This document shows positions 34,463 through 46,124 of a stretch of 64,000 bases of DNA, in pieces. The position numbers and the translations under genes were made by a program. The stretch is taken from positions 62,001 to 126,000 of the forward strand of contig BATO01000006.1 of assembly GCA_000474255.1 (NCBI GenBank), written 5' to 3'. Numbering within the stretch: position 1 is the stretch's first letter; each line of letters opens with the position of its first letter. This stretch comes from Aquipseudomonas alcaligenes MRY13-0052 (GTDB lineage: Bacteria > Pseudomonadota > Gammaproteobacteria > Pseudomonadales > Pseudomonadaceae). The notes below the pieces were generated by a model. The model had not been told where the DNA came from, did not search any database, and saw nothing but the letters and a program-made list of their open reading frames with translations.

Positions 34463-34466
34463 GGCG

Positions 34467-34967
34467 TTACTCCTTCGCTTCGTGGCGGCCGAGGTGGTAG
34501 GCCGCGACCAGGGCTGCCAAAAGCAGCATGGAGGCGAGTTCGACGGCCAGCAGGTAAGGGCCGAACAGGCTGATACCTACTGCCTTGGCGTCTACCGTGG
34601 TCTGGCCGATGGTGGCGCCGCTGCTCTGGCTGAACAGCACATAGAGCAGTTCGGCCAGCAGGGCCAGGGACAGCGCCGAAGGGCCGACCCAGATGCCGGG
34701 CTTGAGCCACTTGCGCTCCTGCTCGACGATGGCTGGGCCAAGGTTGAGCATCATCACCACGAAGACGAACAGCACCATGATGGCGCCGGCGTAGACGATG
34801 ATTTCCAGGGCGCCGGCGAAGGGCGCCCCGAGTGCGAAGAAGCACATCGAGACGGCCAGCAGGGAAATGATGAGGTAGAGCAGCGCATGCACCGGGTTGG
34901 TGTTGGTGACCACCCGCAGGGTGGAAACAACAGCGACGCCTGCGGCGAAATAGAAAGCGAATTCCAC
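34467..34967 (-). CDS. nuoJ: NADH-quinone oxidoreductase subunit J
   Basis: The 166-residue membrane subunit J has five helices. The conserved third helix contains [20 protein letters not shown], which carries the pi-bulge and tyrosine that rotate during turnover. Length is normal for Pseudomonas. It lies 10 bases after nuoI. Confidence 0.97.
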   Translation of the reverse strand: MEFAFYFAAGVAVVSTLRVVTNTNPVHALLYLIISLLAVSMCFFALGAPFAGALEIIVYAGAIMVLFVFVVMMLNLGPAIVEQERKWLKPGIWVGPSALSLALLAELLYVLFSQSSGATIGQTTVDAKAVGISLFGPYLLAVELASMLLLAALVAAYHLGRHEAKE

Positions 34968-34977
34968 GCACGTCTCC

Positions 34978-35526
34978 TTAGGGCAGCAGGCTCTTCACGT
35001 TGATCGGCTCGGCTTCGTTCTGCGCGGCGCCTTTCGGCTTGCCGGCAATGGCCATGCCGGCCACGCGATAGAAGTTGTAGTCGGGGTTCTTGCCGGGGCC
35101 GGAAATCAGCAGGTCTTCCTTCTCGTAGACCAGGTCCTGGCGCTTGTACTCGCCCATCTCGAAATCCGGGGTCAGCTGGATCGCGGTGGTGGGGCAGGCT
35201 TCTTCGCACAGGCCGCAGAAGATGCAGCGGGAGAAGTTGATGCGGAAGAACTCGGGGTACCAGCGGCCGTCTTCGGTCTCGGCCTTCTGCAGCGAGATGC
35301 AGCCGACCGGGCAGGCCACGGCGCACAGGTTGCAGGCTACGCAACGCTCTTCGCCGTCGGGATCACGGGTCAGCACGATGCGGCCACGGTAGCGCGGCGG
35401 CAGGTACACGGGCTCTTCGGGGTATTGCAGGGTGTCACGCTTGCGGAAGCCGTGGGAGAACACCATCACCAGGCTGCGCAGCTGGGTGAAGGTGCCGACC
35501 ACCACGTCGTAGATGTACTTGATCAT
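34978..35526 (-). CDS. nuoI: NADH-quinone oxidoreductase subunit I
   Basis: The 182-residue peripheral subunit binds two [4Fe-4S] clusters (N6a and N6b) through [15 protein letters not shown] and [15 protein letters not shown]. It passes electrons toward subunit B. The start at 35526 follows GAGGAGAAAG, a strong ribosome site. A short N-terminal helix associates with the membrane arm. Confidence 0.98.
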   Translation of the reverse strand: MIKYIYDVVVGTFTQLRSLVMVFSHGFRKRDTLQYPEEPVYLPPRYRGRIVLTRDPDGEERCVACNLCAVACPVGCISLQKAETEDGRWYPEFFRINFSRCIFCGLCEEACPTTAIQLTPDFEMGEYKRQDLVYEKEDLLISGPGKNPDYNFYRVAGMAIAGKPKGAAQNEAEPINVKSLLP

Positions 35527-35537
35527 GGTCTTTCTCC

Positions 35538-36530
35538 TCACTGGGCCGTGGCCAGCACGACGGCGCCGGTCACCAGCAGGTTGATCAGGGTCAGCGGGAG
35601 GCAGAACTTCCAGCTGAAGGCCATCACCTGGTCATAGCGCGGACGTGGGATCGACGCGCGGAGCAGGATGAACAGCATGATGAAGAAGGCAGTCTTCAGG
35701 GCGAACCAGATGAACGGGATCTGCGGCAGGATGCCGAAGGGGCCGTGCCAGCCGCCGAAGAACAGGGTCACCAGCAGCGCGGACACCAGCACGATGCCGA
35801 TGTACTCGCCGACGAAGAACATGCCCCATTTCATGCCGGCGTATTCGATGTGGTAGCCGTCGGCCAGTTCCTGTTCCGCTTCCGGCTGGTCGAACGGGTG
35901 ACGGTGGGTCACGGCGACGCCGGCGATGAAGAAGGTACAGAAGCCGAAGAACTGCGGAATGATGAACCACAGGTGCTGAGCCTGGTATTCGACGATGTCG
36001 CGCATGTTGAACGAGCCGACCTGGGCGACGATGCCCATCAGCGACAGGGCCAGGAACACCTCGTAGGAGACGGTCTGGGCCGAGGCGCGCAGGCTGCCGA
36101 GCAGGGCGAACTTGTTGTTGCTCGACCAGCCGGCGAAAAGCACCGCGTACACGGTGATACCGGCCATGGCGAAGAAGAACAGGATGCCGATGTTCAGGTC
36201 CGCCACACCCCAGGTGGGGGTGATCGGGACCACGGCGAAGGCGATGAGCAGGGCGCTCATGGCGATCACCGGCGCCAGGGTGAAGATCACCTTGTCGGCG
36301 AAGGGCGGGGTCCAGTCTTCCTTGAAGAACATCTTCAGCATGTCGGCGGCGATCTGGAACATGCCGAACGGGCCGACGCGGTTGGGACCGTAGCGGTCCT
36401 GCCACCAGCCCAGCAGGCGTCGTTCGACGAAGCTGAGCAGGGCGCCGCAGATGACCACGGCGAGCAGGATGACGATGGCCTTGACCACCGCGATGATGAC
36501 GTCGATCACCTCGGGAGTGAGCCAGCTCAT
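35538..36530 (-). CDS. nuoH: NADH-quinone oxidoreductase subunit H
   Basis: The 330-residue membrane subunit forms much of the quinone chamber. It has about eight helices and conserved loops including [18 protein letters not shown] and [18 protein letters not shown], whose acidic residues line the quinone and E-channel. Its start overlaps the nuoG stop by 4 bases (ATGA). Confidence 0.98.
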   Translation of the reverse strand: MSWLTPEVIDVIIAVVKAIVILLAVVICGALLSFVERRLLGWWQDRYGPNRVGPFGMFQIAADMLKMFFKEDWTPPFADKVIFTLAPVIAMSALLIAFAVVPITPTWGVADLNIGILFFFAMAGITVYAVLFAGWSSNNKFALLGSLRASAQTVSYEVFLALSLMGIVAQVGSFNMRDIVEYQAQHLWFIIPQFFGFCTFFIAGVAVTHRHPFDQPEAEQELADGYHIEYAGMKWGMFFVGEYIGIVLVSALLVTLFFGGWHGPFGILPQIPFIWFALKTAFFIMLFILLRASIPRPRYDQVMAFSWKFCLPLTLINLLVTGAVVLATAQ

Positions 36531-39250
36531 TGCGCGGCCTCCTGCAGCAGGGTCACGGTGGCGCCAGCGATGGCACCCGGGATACCCGGCAGGCCGGCGG
36601 GCAGGCCCACCAGGCCGGCGGCCAGTTCTTCACGGACCTGCAGTGGCAGGCGCAGGGCCTGGCCCTTGACCCGCAGGGCCAGCATGGCGCCGTCGTTCAC
36701 GCCCAGGCGATCCGCCTCGGACTTGGCCAGAGCCACGTAGGGCTCGGGCATGCGCTCCTGGATCGGCGCGGCGCGGGAGGAGTTTTCCTCGCTGCCGAAC
36801 AGATGGTGGAAGGGAACCACCTGCCAGGTGCCCTGGGCCGGGTTGAACGGAGCGGCGACGGCGAACCAGGGCAGGGTGGCGCCCTTGGCTTCGATCAGGC
36901 GTACGCCCGGGTCGCCGGCACGCAGGTGACCGCCGACTTCGTCCTGGAACTTGTTCCAGGCCTGGGGCGAGTTCCAGCCCGGGGACCAGGCGAACGGAAT
37001 CTGCTGACGGGGTTCGGCGCTGCCGGCATAGCCTTCCATGGAGAAGGCGAAGGGCGAGTCCTTGTCCTGCGGCTGACGTGGCTCGTGCACGCTGATGTTG
37101 GCGCGCATGGCGGTACGGCCGCTGTAGCGGTGCGGTTCGCGGGCCAGCTTCAGGCCCTTGATGCGGAACGAGGCGCTGGGTGCGGCGTCACGGATCGAAG
37201 CCAGCAGGCTACTGCTGTCGGCGACGGCGGCAGTGACCTGGTCGAGCTGGGTCCAGTCGACGGACTTGTCCTGCAGGGTGCTGTGCAGGGCGTGCAGCCA
37301 GCGCCAGCCCTCGCGCACGAGGATGTTGGCGTCGTAATAGGTCGGGTCGTAGACCTGGAAGAAGCGCTGGGCGCGGCCTTCCTGGCTGACCAGGGTGCCG
37401 TCGCCTTCGGCGAAGCTGGCGACCGGCAGCACCAGGTGGGCGCGCTCGACGGTGGCGGTCTGCTGGTGGTCGGCGACGATCACCACCTGGGCGGCGGCGA
37501 GGGCGGCGTCGACCTTGGCAGCGTCGGCACGGCGGTAGAGGTCGTTCTCCAGTACCACCACTGCGTCGGCCTGGCCGGCGGTCAGGGCTTCCAGGGCGGC
37601 GTCCAGGGATTTCCCACCGAGCTCTTCACCCAGGAGCAGGGCGAGGCCCATGCTGTTGGCTTCCGGCACCACCAGGCTGATGGAGCCGTTCTTCTCACGG
37701 TTCTTCAGCGCGCTGGCGATGTTGGCGGCTGCTTCGATCAGGGTCTTTTCGCCCAGGGACGCGCCGGAGACGATCAGCGGACGCTTGGCTTGGATCAGGG
37801 CGTCGGCGATGGCCTTGACCAGCTCGGCGGCTTCGCTGTCCAGGCCTTCAACGGCCGGGGCGCTCGGGTCGATGGCATGGGCCACGGCGAAGCCGATGCG
37901 GGCGAGGTCGGCCGGGGCTGCGTGTACGCACTGGGTGGCCACGTCGTCGAGGCGGGTTTCGGCGACGCTGGCGATGAACAGCGGGTTCAGCGCGTCCTGG
38001 GCGACGTTCTGCACGGCCGCCATATGCCAGTCCTGGATCTTCATCGAGGCGGCGATCTCGGTGGCCTTGCCCTTGACCGACTGGCGCAGGGCCAGGGCGA
38101 CGCGCGCGGCGGTCTGGGTCAGGTCTTCACCGAGCACGAACACGGCATCGTGGCTTTCGATGTCGCGCAGGGTCGGTACCGGCAGCGGGCCGTTCTGCAG
38201 GATGTCGCGGATCAGGCGGATGTTTTCCAGCTCACCCGCGGCGATGCCGGAGTAGTAGTTGGCTTCGCCTACCAGTTCACGCAGGGCGAAGTTGGATTCC
38301 AGGCTGGCGCGGGGCGAGCCGATGCCGATCACGCGCTTGCCCTTGAGCAGTTCGGCGGCCTTGTCCAGGGCGGCATCGAGGCCGAGCTTCTGGCTGCCGA
38401 ACAGCGGTTGGCGCGGGCGGTCTTCACGGTTGACGTAGCCGTAGCCGAAACGGCCGCGGTCGCAAAGGAAGTACTGGTTCACCGAGCCGTTGAAGCGGTT
38501 CTCAATACGGCGGATTTCGCCATAGCGCTCACCGGGGCTGATGTTGCAGCCGCTGGAGCAGCCGTGGCAGATGCTTGGGGCGAACTGCATGTCCCACTTG
38601 CGGTTGTAGCGCTCGGAGTGGGTCTTGTCGGTGAACACGCCGGTCGGGCAGACCTCGACCAGGTTGCCGGAGAATTCGCTCTCGAGGGTGCCGTCCTCGA
38701 CACGTCCGAAGTAGACGTTGTCGTGGGCGCCGTAGACGCCGAGGTCGGTGCCGCCGGCGTAGTCCTTGTAGTAGCGCACGCAGCGGTAGCAGGCGATGCA
38801 GCGGTTCATTTCATGGGAAATGAACGGGCCGAGCTGCTGGTTCTGGTGGGTGCGCTTGGTGAAGCGGTACCGGCGCTCGTTGTGGCCGGTCATCACCGTC
38901 ATGTCCTGCAGGTGGCAGTGGCCGCCTTCCTCGCACACGGGGCAGTCGTGCGGGTGGTTGGTCATCAGCCACTCGACGACGCTGGCGCGGAATTGCTTGG
39001 CCTCTTCGTCGTCGATGGAAATCCAGGAGTTGTCGGTGGCGGGGGTCATGCAGGACATGACCAGGCGGCCGCGCTTGTCGTTTTCGTCGGTGTACTGCTT
39101 GACCGCACACTGGCGGCAGGCGCCGACGCTACCGAGCGCCGGGTGCCAGCAGAAGTAGGGGATGTCGAGTCCGAGGGACAGACAGGCCTGCAGGAGGTTG
39201 TCTGCACCATCGACTTCGAGCGTCTTGCCGTCTACGTGGATAGTGGCCAT
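36527..39250 (-). CDS. nuoG: NADH-quinone oxidoreductase subunit G
   Basis: The 907-residue largest peripheral subunit carries several iron-sulfur clusters near its N-terminus. A [2Fe-2S] site is in [19 protein letters not shown], a His-Cys site in [12 protein letters not shown], and [4Fe-4S] sites in [12 protein letters not shown] and [10 protein letters not shown]. The extra N7 cluster motif CHGCSSGCN is also present, as in E. coli and Pseudomonas. The rest resembles molybdopterin oxidoreductases that have lost the cofactor. It overlaps nuoH and lies 98 bases after nuoF. Confidence 0.98.
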   Translation of the reverse strand: MATIHVDGKTLEVDGADNLLQACLSLGLDIPYFCWHPALGSVGACRQCAVKQYTDENDKRGRLVMSCMTPATDNSWISIDDEEAKQFRASVVEWLMTNHPHDCPVCEEGGHCHLQDMTVMTGHNERRYRFTKRTHQNQQLGPFISHEMNRCIACYRCVRYYKDYAGGTDLGVYGAHDNVYFGRVEDGTLESEFSGNLVEVCPTGVFTDKTHSERYNRKWDMQFAPSICHGCSSGCNISPGERYGEIRRIENRFNGSVNQYFLCDRGRFGYGYVNREDRPRQPLFGSQKLGLDAALDKAAELLKGKRVIGIGSPRASLESNFALRELVGEANYYSGIAAGELENIRLIRDILQNGPLPVPTLRDIESHDAVFVLGEDLTQTAARVALALRQSVKGKATEIAASMKIQDWHMAAVQNVAQDALNPLFIASVAETRLDDVATQCVHAAPADLARIGFAVAHAIDPSAPAVEGLDSEAAELVKAIADALIQAKRPLIVSGASLGEKTLIEAAANIASALKNREKNGSISLVVPEANSMGLALLLGEELGGKSLDAALEALTAGQADAVVVLENDLYRRADAAKVDAALAAAQVVIVADHQQTATVERAHLVLPVASFAEGDGTLVSQEGRAQRFFQVYDPTYYDANILVREGWRWLHALHSTLQDKSVDWTQLDQVTAAVADSSSLLASIRDAAPSASFRIKGLKLAREPHRYSGRTAMRANISVHEPRQPQDKDSPFAFSMEGYAGSAEPRQQIPFAWSPGWNSPQAWNKFQDEVGGHLRAGDPGVRLIEAKGATLPWFAVAAPFNPAQGTWQVVPFHHLFGSEENSSRAAPIQERMPEPYVALAKSEADRLGVNDGAMLALRVKGQALRLPLQVREELAAGLVGLPAGLPGIPGAIAGATVTLLQEAAQ

Positions 39251-39348
39251 GGTTCAGTCTTCATCTGCCCGTTTGACCGGGCGTGGCTAATGGAATCAGG
39301 TTGCGGTCGGGGCCGCTTGTGGCGGCCGCCAACCGGCGGAACTGGCTC

Positions 39349-40695
39349 TTATGCGCCGACCGGTTCGGGTCGGATCGCCGGTGCGTTCTCGGCGATGCCT
39401 GCCTCGAACTCCGGACGGAAATACTTCATCGCGCTACCCAGCGGCTCGACGGCGCCCGGTGCGTGGGCGCAGAAGGTCTTGCCTGGGCCGAGGAAGTTGA
39501 CCAGCCCTTCGAGGGTTTCCAGGTCACCGCGTTGGCCTTCACCGCGCTCGAGGGCGCGCAGGACCTTGACGCTCCAGGGCAGGCCGTCGCGGCAGGGGGT
39601 GCACCAGCCGCAGGACTCGCGGGCGAAGAACTCTTCCATGTTGCGCAGCAGCGAGACCATGTTGATGCTGTCGTCCACGGCGAGCGCGAGACCGGTGCCC
39701 ATACGGGTGCCGACCTTGGCGATACCGGCGGCGTACATGGGCGCATCCAGGTGTTCGGGGAGCAGGAAGCCGGTACCGGCGCCGCCGGGCTGCCAGGCTT
39801 TCAGTTTGAAGCCGTCACGCATGCCGCCGGCATAGTCTTCGAAGAGTTCGCGGGCGGGGACGCCGAAGGGCAGCTCCCACAGGCCGGGGTTCTTCACCTT
39901 GCCGGAGAAGCCCATGAGCTTGGTGCCCATGTCTTCGCTGCCGGGGCGGGCGAGGCCCTTGTACCAGTCCACGCCGTTGGCGACGATCGCCGGCACGTTG
40001 CACAGGGTCTCGACGTTGTTGACGCAGGTGGGCTTGCCCCAGACGCCGACAGCGGCGGGGAAGGGCGGCTTGGAGCGCGGGTTGGCGCGGCGGCCTTCCA
40101 GCGAGTTGATCAGGGCGGTTTCTTCACCGCAGATGTAGCGGCCGGCACCGGTGTGGACGAACAGCTCGAAGTCGAAGCCGCTGCCGAGGATGTTCTTGCC
40201 CAGCAGGCCGGCGGCCTTGGCCTCGTCGATGGCGCGATTGAGGTTGCGCGCCGCGTCGACGTATTCGCCGCGCAGGAAGATGTAGCCGCGATAGGCCTTG
40301 AGCGCGCGGGCGCTGATCAGCATGCCTTCCACCAGCAGGTGGGGCAGCTGTTCCATCAGCATGCGGTCCTTCCAGGTGTTGGGTTCCATTTCGTCCGCGT
40401 TGCACAGCAGGTAGCGGATGTTCATGGATTCGTCGGCGGGCATCAGGCCCCATTTCACGCCGGTGGGGAAGCCCGCACCGCCGCGGCCTTTGAGGCCGGA
40501 GTCCTTGACGGTCTGCACGATGTCGGCCTGGGCCATTTCGCCCAGGGCCTTGCGTGCGGCCGCGTAGCCGTTCTTCTGCTGGTATTCCTCGAGCCAGATG
40601 GGCTGCGCGTCGTCACGCAGGCGCCAGGTCAGCGGGTGCGTCTCGGCGCTGCGCTGAATGCGGTTGGCCGGGCCGACGGAGGTGAGGGTCTTCAT
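39349..40695 (-). CDS. nuoF: NADH-quinone oxidoreductase subunit F
   Basis: The 448-residue subunit binds NADH, FMN and cluster N3 and is the electron entry point of complex I. The nucleotide/FMN glycine-rich region is [17 protein letters not shown], with [13 protein letters not shown] following. The N3 cysteines are in [12 protein letters not shown] and [10 protein letters not shown]. It overlaps nuoE by 4 bases. Confidence 0.98.
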   Translation of the reverse strand: MKTLTSVGPANRIQRSAETHPLTWRLRDDAQPIWLEEYQQKNGYAAARKALGEMAQADIVQTVKDSGLKGRGGAGFPTGVKWGLMPADESMNIRYLLCNADEMEPNTWKDRMLMEQLPHLLVEGMLISARALKAYRGYIFLRGEYVDAARNLNRAIDEAKAAGLLGKNILGSGFDFELFVHTGAGRYICGEETALINSLEGRRANPRSKPPFPAAVGVWGKPTCVNNVETLCNVPAIVANGVDWYKGLARPGSEDMGTKLMGFSGKVKNPGLWELPFGVPARELFEDYAGGMRDGFKLKAWQPGGAGTGFLLPEHLDAPMYAAGIAKVGTRMGTGLALAVDDSINMVSLLRNMEEFFARESCGWCTPCRDGLPWSVKVLRALERGEGQRGDLETLEGLVNFLGPGKTFCAHAPGAVEPLGSAMKYFRPEFEAGIAENAPAIRPEPVGA

Positions 40696-41183
40696 TGATA
40701 GGCCTCCAGCAGTTGCGCGACGCCATCGGCGCTGACATTGCCGAAGGTATCATCGTCGATCATCAGGGCCGGGGCCTTGTCGCAGTTGCCCAGGCAGCAC
40801 ACCGGCAGCAGCGTGAAGCGGTTGTCGGCGGTGGTCTGGCCGAGGCCGATGCCGAGGTTCTGCTGGATGCTGCCGAGCACGGACTCATGGCCGCCGACGT
40901 AGCAGGTCATGCTGTCGCACACACGGATGATGTGGCGGCCCACCGGCTGGCGGAAAATCTGACTATAGAAGGTGGCTACACCTTCGACGTCGCTGGCGGG
41001 GATGCCGAGGATTTCGCCAATGGCATCGGCGGCGCCGTCAGGCACCCAGCCGCGCTCCTTCTGGACGATCTTCAGGGCTTCGATGGACGCCGCGCGCGGG
41101 TCCTCGTAGTGGTGCATCTCGTGCTCGATGGCCGAGCGCTCGGTTTCGCTGAGGGCGAAACGGTCGGTCTGGATAATGCTCAT
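40692..41183 (-). CDS. nuoE: NADH-quinone oxidoreductase subunit E
   Basis: The 163-residue thioredoxin-like subunit carries the [2Fe-2S] cluster N1a through CDSMTC and CCLGNC. It pairs with NuoF at the tip of the peripheral arm. The gene starts 1 base after the nuoCD stop and overlaps nuoF, so its translation is likely coupled on both sides. Confidence 0.97.
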   Translation of the reverse strand: MSIIQTDRFALSETERSAIEHEMHHYEDPRAASIEALKIVQKERGWVPDGAADAIGEILGIPASDVEGVATFYSQIFRQPVGRHIIRVCDSMTCYVGGHESVLGSIQQNLGIGLGQTTADNRFTLLPVCCLGNCDKAPALMIDDDTFGNVSADGVAQLLEAYQ

Positions 41184-41184
41184 G

Positions 41185-42966
41185 TCAGCGGTCCACGTCA
41201 GCCATAACGAAGTCGATACTGCCCAGGTAGGCGATCAGGTCGGCCACCATGCTGCCGCGGATCACCGAGGGGATCTGCTGCAGGTGGGCGAAGCTGGGCG
41301 TCCGGATCCGGGTGCGGTAGCTCATGGTGCTGCCATCGCTCGTCAGGTAGTAGCTGTTGATGCCCTTGGTCGCCTCGATCATCTGGAAGGCTTCGTTGGC
41401 CGGCATGACCGGGCCCCAGGAAACCTGCAGGAAGTGGGTGATCAGGGTTTCGATGTGCTGCAGCGTGCGTTCTTTCGGCGGCGGCGTGGTCAGCGGGTGG
41501 TCGGCCTTGTACGGGCCTTCCGGCATGTTCTTCAGGCACTGGTCGATGATGCGGATGCTCTGGCGCATCTCTTCGACGCGGACCATGCAGCGGTCATAGG
41601 CGTCGCCATTGTGGGCCAGCGGCACTTCGAACTCGAAGTTCTCGTAGCCCGAGTAGGGGCGCGCCTTGCGCAGGTCGAAGTCCAGGCCGGTGGAGCGCAG
41701 GCCGGCGCCGGTGACGCCCCATTCCAGGGCTTCCTTGGTGTTGTACTGGGCGACGCCGATGGTACGGCCCTTGAGGATGCTGTTCTTCAGGGCAGCCTTG
41801 GTGTACTCGTCGAGGCGCTTGGGCAACCATTCGACGAATTCCTTGACCAGCCCGTCCCAGCCGCGCGGCAGGTCGTGGGCGACACCACCGATGCGGTACC
41901 AGGCCGGGTGCAGGCGGAAGCCGGTGATGGCTTCGATCACCTTGTAGGCGCGCTGGCGGTCGGTGAAGGTGAAGAACACCGGGGTCATGGCGCCGACGTC
42001 CTGGATGTAGGTGCCCAGGAACAGCAGGTGGCTGGTGATGCGGAAGAACTCGGCCAGCATCACGCGGATGGTGTCGACCTTCTGCGGCACCTTGATGCCG
42101 GCGAGTTTTTCGACCGCGAGCACATAGGGCAGGTTGTTCATCACCCCGCCGAGGTAGTCGATGCGGTCGGTATAGGGAATGAAGCTGTGCCAGGACTGGC
42201 GCTCGGCCATCTTCTCGGCGCCGCGGTGGTGGTAGCCCACCTCCGGTACGCAGTCGAGGATTTCTTCACCGTCCAGCTGCAGGATGATGCGGAAGGCACC
42301 GTGGGCAGAGGGGTGGTTGGGGCCGAGGTTGAGGAACATGTAGTCCTCGTTCTCGCCCTGGCGCTTCATGCCCCAGTCTTCGGGGTTGAAGCGCGCGGCT
42401 TCTTCTTCCAGCTGCAGCTTGGCGAGGCTCAGGCTGTAGGGATCGAATTCGGTGGCGCGCGCCGGGTAGTCCTTGCGCAGCGGGTGACCTTCCCAGGTGT
42501 TCGGCATCATGATCCGCGACAGGTGCGGGTGGCCGGAGAAGTGCACGCCGTACATGTCCCAGACTTCACGCTCGTACCAGTTGGCGTTCGGCCAGATGCC
42601 GGTGACGCTGGGCAGGTTGAGGTCGCCTTCGGACAGGGACACCTTGATCATCACGTCGCTGTTTCGCTCGATGGAGATCAGGTGGTAGAAAACGGTGAAG
42701 TCGGCGCCCGGCAGGCCACGGCGCTGGGTGCGCAGACGCTCGTCGACGCCATGCAGGTCGTACAGCATGACGAAGGGGCGCGGCGAATTGCGCAGGAAGG
42801 TGAGGACTTCGACGAGCTTCTCGCGAGCGACCCAGATCACCGGCATGCCGGTGCGGGTGGCCTGGAGGGTGAAGCTCTCGGCGCCAAAGCGGGAATTCAG
42901 TTCAACGACGACGTCTTGGTCGTCAGCCTTGTAAGGCGGGATAGACAGAACGGTGTCTGCAGTCAT
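41185..42966 (-). CDS. nuoCD: NADH-quinone oxidoreductase fused subunit CD
   Basis: The 593-residue protein is the fused C and D subunit, as in other gammaproteobacteria. Residues about 1-190 are the 30-kDa C part ([18 protein letters not shown]). Residues about 200-593 are the 49-kDa D part, with [24 protein letters not shown], and the quinone-site segment [13 protein letters not shown] near the C-terminus. The fusion point lies near residue 195. Confidence 0.98.
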   Translation of the reverse strand: MTADTVLSIPPYKADDQDVVVELNSRFGAESFTLQATRTGMPVIWVAREKLVEVLTFLRNSPRPFVMLYDLHGVDERLRTQRRGLPGADFTVFYHLISIERNSDVMIKVSLSEGDLNLPSVTGIWPNANWYEREVWDMYGVHFSGHPHLSRIMMPNTWEGHPLRKDYPARATEFDPYSLSLAKLQLEEEAARFNPEDWGMKRQGENEDYMFLNLGPNHPSAHGAFRIILQLDGEEILDCVPEVGYHHRGAEKMAERQSWHSFIPYTDRIDYLGGVMNNLPYVLAVEKLAGIKVPQKVDTIRVMLAEFFRITSHLLFLGTYIQDVGAMTPVFFTFTDRQRAYKVIEAITGFRLHPAWYRIGGVAHDLPRGWDGLVKEFVEWLPKRLDEYTKAALKNSILKGRTIGVAQYNTKEALEWGVTGAGLRSTGLDFDLRKARPYSGYENFEFEVPLAHNGDAYDRCMVRVEEMRQSIRIIDQCLKNMPEGPYKADHPLTTPPPKERTLQHIETLITHFLQVSWGPVMPANEAFQMIEATKGINSYYLTSDGSTMSYRTRIRTPSFAHLQQIPSVIRGSMVADLIAYLGSIDFVMADVDR

Positions 42967-43030
42967 GGTCTCGGTCGCTTTCGGTCAACGTACAGAGTGA
43001 GCCGGGTCTCTTCTCGTGGAAGAGACCGGA

Positions 43031-43708
43031 TCAGACTTCGTCGGGGCTGCGCAGGTTGGTGACCTGAATACGCTGTTCGCGGCGCTGTTCCTTCTGCGAC
43101 GGCATTTCGGCACGGTAGATGCCTTGGTCGCCGACGACCCAGGAAAGCGGGCGGCGCTCCTTGCCGATGGATTCCTGCAGCAGCATCAAGCCTTGCAGGA
43201 ATGCCTCCGGGCGGGGAGGGCAGCCAGGGATGTACACGTCCACGGGGAGGAACTTGTCCACGCCCTGAACCACCGAATAGATGTCGTACATGCCGCCGGA
43301 GTTGGCGCACGAGCCCATCGAGATCACCCACTTGGGCTCCAGCATCTGCTCATAGAGGCGCTGGATGATGGGCGCCATCTTGATGAAGCAGGTGCCGGCG
43401 ATGACCATGAAGTCAGCCTGACGGGGTGATGCACGAATGACTTCCGCACCGAAGCGGGCGATGTCGTGCGGCGCGGTGAAGGCGGTAGTCATCTCCACGT
43501 AGCAGCAGGACAAACCGAAGTTGTACGGCCACAGGGAGTTCTTGCGACCCCAGTTGACTGCACCGTTGAGAACATCTTCGAGCTTGCCCATGAAGATGTT
43601 CTTGTGGACCTGATCTTCTAGCAGGGGGTCGGAAACGATCTCCCGCTCGCCGATCGGGTACTGCTCGTTGGGAGCAGTCGGATCGATCCGAGTAAGTTTG
43701 TATTGCAT
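43031..43708 (-). CDS. nuoB: NADH-quinone oxidoreductase subunit B
   Basis: The 225-residue subunit holds the terminal cluster N2, which reduces quinone. Ligands are visible in [24 protein letters not shown] and [11 protein letters not shown] 43708 ([10 protein letters not shown]) is preferred to the in-frame TTG at 43714, because it has GAGG at a suitable distance and agrees with the P. aeruginosa N-terminus I remember. Confidence 0.98.
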   Translation of the reverse strand: MQYKLTRIDPTAPNEQYPIGEREIVSDPLLEDQVHKNIFMGKLEDVLNGAVNWGRKNSLWPYNFGLSCCYVEMTTAFTAPHDIARFGAEVIRASPRQADFMVIAGTCFIKMAPIIQRLYEQMLEPKWVISMGSCANSGGMYDIYSVVQGVDKFLPVDVYIPGCPPRPEAFLQGLMLLQESIGKERRPLSWVVGDQGIYRAEMPSQKEQRREQRIQVTNLRSPDEV

Positions 43709-43718
43709 CGCCAAAGCC

Positions 43719-44132
43719 TCATTGTTTTAGCTTCGCCTGCCGATTGCGACGACCTTCGGGAGCCCAATCAAGAGCACCGATGCGCCAGAGATAGACAAGA
43801 CCTGCCAACAGAATTGCTATGAAAATGGTAGCTTCGATGAGGCCCGCCCACCCGCTTTCGCGAACGGATACGGCCCAGGCGAAGAGAAAGAGGGCTTCGA
43901 CGTCGAAGATCACGAAGAGCATCGCGACCAGATAGAATTTTGCGGAGAGGCGCAGGCGCGCGCTGCCGGTGGGGAGCATCCCCGATTCGAACGGCTCGTT
44001 CTTGGCGCGGCCATGGGCACGGCTGCCGAGAAGGCTCGAGACACCGAGCATGAAGGCACAGAGGCCGATCACGCCCAGCAGGAAAATAGCGAAACCCCAG
44101 TTATGGGAAAGAATGGCAGTGGCGTCCGACAT
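43719..44132 (-). CDS. nuoA: NADH-quinone oxidoreductase subunit A
   Basis: The 137-residue membrane subunit A has three helices and the conserved loop YESGM-type motif, here [17 protein letters not shown], near the quinone site. It is the first gene of the nuo operon, with AGGAG before its ATG. The long upstream region carries a Fur-box-like element about 260 bases away. Confidence 0.97.
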   Translation of the reverse strand: MSDATAILSHNWGFAIFLLGVIGLCAFMLGVSSLLGSRAHGRAKNEPFESGMLPTGSARLRLSAKFYLVAMLFVIFDVEALFLFAWAVSVRESGWAGLIEATIFIAILLAGLVYLWRIGALDWAPEGRRNRQAKLKQ

Positions 44133-44694
44133 GCCGGAACTCCTTCAACAAGGAACGGCGTTCACTCGTAATTAAATGGGGTCTTGCCCGCACTAGAGTG
44201 CCCGGCAATCTATTCGGACAATTTTATGCCCGTATGGGTCTACAAGTAAATTTTTCAGACTAAAAAATTAACTCGAAAGGCAGTTTAAAGAGCTTGTACT
44301 GCTCTGAAAGCCTAGAGCGGTGTGGGTTCCAGTTTTTTGTCAGGCTTTGGTCGGATTGCGTCGCTATGCCGCAGGGCGCAAATATAGGCAAGTTAATGAT
44401 AGTCATTATCATTTGACTGGGGAATATATAACCACTACATGGTGAGTCCTACGGAAGTGGTTAAAACATGCGCACTTAATAGCCGCTGTTACTCACAACT
44501 TCTTTCCTCTATGCCTAATTCATATGTGACTGCCGTTGTCGCTCTGACAACCTTGTACTAGCGTGCTAGAAGCGCCGTGGATGCGGTGCGTTCCCCCCTG
44601 TTTCCCTGCCGTACTCAGCGGGTCGGCTGGACCACGGATTCGTCTGCCTGGGCGTGGTGGTCCACTCAGAAAACAAGAAAAAGAGGGAATCGCC
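44133..44694. other. Divergent regulatory region between nuoA and pectinacetylesterase gene
   Basis: This region of about 560 bases is AT-richer than its surroundings (44215-44520). It contains a Fur-box-like palindrome (44392-44410), a -10-like TATATA (44425-44430) and an inverted repeat AACCACT / AGTGGTT (44430-44462). The promoters of nuoA and the rightward gene must lie here. No convincing coding frame or tRNA is present; an unannotated small RNA between about 44420 and 44560 is possible but unsupported. Confidence 0.55.
44392..44410. promoter_or_regulatory. Fur box
   Basis: GTTAATGATAGTCATTATC matches the 19-bp Fur consensus GATAATGATAATCATTATC at 17 of 19 positions. It lies in the nuoA / pectinacetylesterase intergenic region, next to TATATA and TATATTT elements that could serve as -10 sequences in either direction. 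Which gene it controls is not determined by the sequence. Confidence 0.7.
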
Positions 44695-46089
44695 ATGGGC
44701 GTTGCCAAGTTGCTGCGTCACTGCTTCGTGCTTCTGTTGTTCTTCCTGCCTTCACTGCCTGCCCACGCCGAGCTCGGCGACTACGGGTTCTGGCAGACGC
44801 TGGGCAATCTCACCTCCCCACCCAAGGCCGACAACAAGGTTCTGTCCGAGCAGCGGGTTGGGCCCTATCCGTTGCTGGCCAACCCGGCGGGGTTCAACTC
44901 CGGCTTCAAGGCGGCCAATTACTACGCCTGGCAGACGGTGCAGCTCGCACCCGAGACCGGCGCCGTGTGTGGTGATGGTTCGCCCTACAAGTTTTTCGTC
45001 AACCGGGTACCGAACACCAGCAACACCATCATCTATATGGAGGGCGGCGGCGCCTGCTGGGATTACGCCAGCTGCACCGGCCAGACCGGCATCCGGGGTG
45101 CGCGGAACCCGAATGGCATTCCCGACGATTACATGAAGCTGCTCAACCCCAGCGCCAGCCTGGTGAGCCCCTTCGTGGTGCGGCTGCATCCCTGGACGCG
45201 GGTGAAGACGCAGAACTGGAACATGGTGTACGTGCCGTACTGCACCGGTGACATCTATTCCGGCGACAAGGTGGCGGTCTATCAGGACCCGACCGGGCAG
45301 AAGCCGCAGCTGGTGTGGCACCACAACGGGCTGCGCAACACCCGCGCGGTCACCGCCTGGCTCAAGGACAACCTCGAGCGCCCCGGGCAGATGCTTTCCA
45401 CCGGTTGCAGTGCCGGTGGGGCGGGCAGCCTGATCAGCCATGCGGTGACGCGCCAGGACATCGCGCCTAACCGTGGCTTCCTGATCGACGACTCGGGGCC
45501 GGTGTTCAGTGCGGTGACCGGGGGCAGCAACCAGGCCTATCCGTCGCTACCGTTGCAGACCTTCATCCGCCAGGCCTGGGGCCTCGACAATGGACCGCTG
45601 CAATTGCTGCAGAGCCGTCTGCCGGGCGTCACCCTGAATGACCTGGGCAGCATCTATCCGGCGCTTTCCGCCAACCTGCCGGGTGATCGCCTCGGGCATA
45701 CGCACTTCTGGAAGGACCTGAACTACTCGTCCTACTCCTATGAGCGCTTCTACCCGGAGATCGCCAACGCGCCGGACCAGGCCACCAAGGAGGCGCTGAT
45801 CCACGCCAAGTGGGATGTGGACACCGGCCGCCTGCGCAACACCCTGGCCAACCTGCATAATTTCGGCGGCTACTTCCCGCAGTACCGGGCGGTGAACGAG
45901 AGCCATTGCACCAGCATCATCGAGTTCGCCAACGCCGACATCCAGGAGCAGAACCTGCAGCTGGATGACTTCGTCACCAATGTGCTGGATGGCACCGGGC
46001 CGGTGATGGATGCGTCCGAGTCGAGCGATGCGGCCGATCGGGCCAAGCCGTTCAACCTGCTCTACTACGTGCTCAACCAGTTGCTTTGA
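44695..46089 (+). CDS. Secreted pectinacetylesterase-family (Notum-like) hydrolase
   Basis: From ATG 44695, behind AAGAGGGAA, the 464-residue product has a signal peptide (LLLFFLPSLPAHA). Family hallmarks are IIYMEGGGACWDYASC, NWNMVYVPYCTGDIY, the nucleophile motif STGCSAGGAGS and RGFLIDDSGPVFS. Members deacetylate pectin or other esters; in bacteria without pectin use the substrate is open. The catalytic His is probably in RAVNESHCTSI. The gene follows a long Fur-box region and is convergent with a PlcR/lipase-chaperone-like gene. Confidence 0.85.
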   Translation: MGVAKLLRHCFVLLLFFLPSLPAHAELGDYGFWQTLGNLTSPPKADNKVLSEQRVGPYPLLANPAGFNSGFKAANYYAWQTVQLAPETGAVCGDGSPYKFFVNRVPNTSNTIIYMEGGGACWDYASCTGQTGIRGARNPNGIPDDYMKLLNPSASLVSPFVVRLHPWTRVKTQNWNMVYVPYCTGDIYSGDKVAVYQDPTGQKPQLVWHHNGLRNTRAVTAWLKDNLERPGQMLSTGCSAGGAGSLISHAVTRQDIAPNRGFLIDDSGPVFSAVTGGSNQAYPSLPLQTFIRQAWGLDNGPLQLLQSRLPGVTLNDLGSIYPALSANLPGDRLGHTHFWKDLNYSSYSYERFYPEIANAPDQATKEALIHAKWDVDTGRLRNTLANLHNFGGYFPQYRAVNESHCTSIIEFANADIQEQNLQLDDFVTNVLDGTGPVMDASESSDAADRAKPFNLLYYVLNQLL

Positions 46090-46095
46090 GAAGTG

Positions 46096-46124
46096 GCTGC
46101 GGGGCGGGCAATCCGCCCCGCAGC
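46096..46124. terminator. Hairpin between convergent genes
   Basis: A 12-bp GC-rich stem, GCTGCGGGGCGG / CCGCCCCGCAGC (46096-46124), lies between the esterase stop and the stop of the opposite gene. No T run follows, so it is a probable bidirectional terminator of moderate strength. Confidence 0.6.

Noticed and set aside
36530-39835. A 1101-codon open frame on the plus strand opposite nuoG
   Set aside because: It is the mirror of a GC-rich real gene. The minus strand encodes a complete NuoG with all cluster motifs, whereas the plus-strand frame has no recognisable domain and is full of Gly/Val/Asp/Gln runs.
44411-44560. PrrF-like iron-regulated small RNA after the Fur box
   Set aside because: I could not find the PrrF core sequence or a terminator with a T run. 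Only the Fur box is supported.
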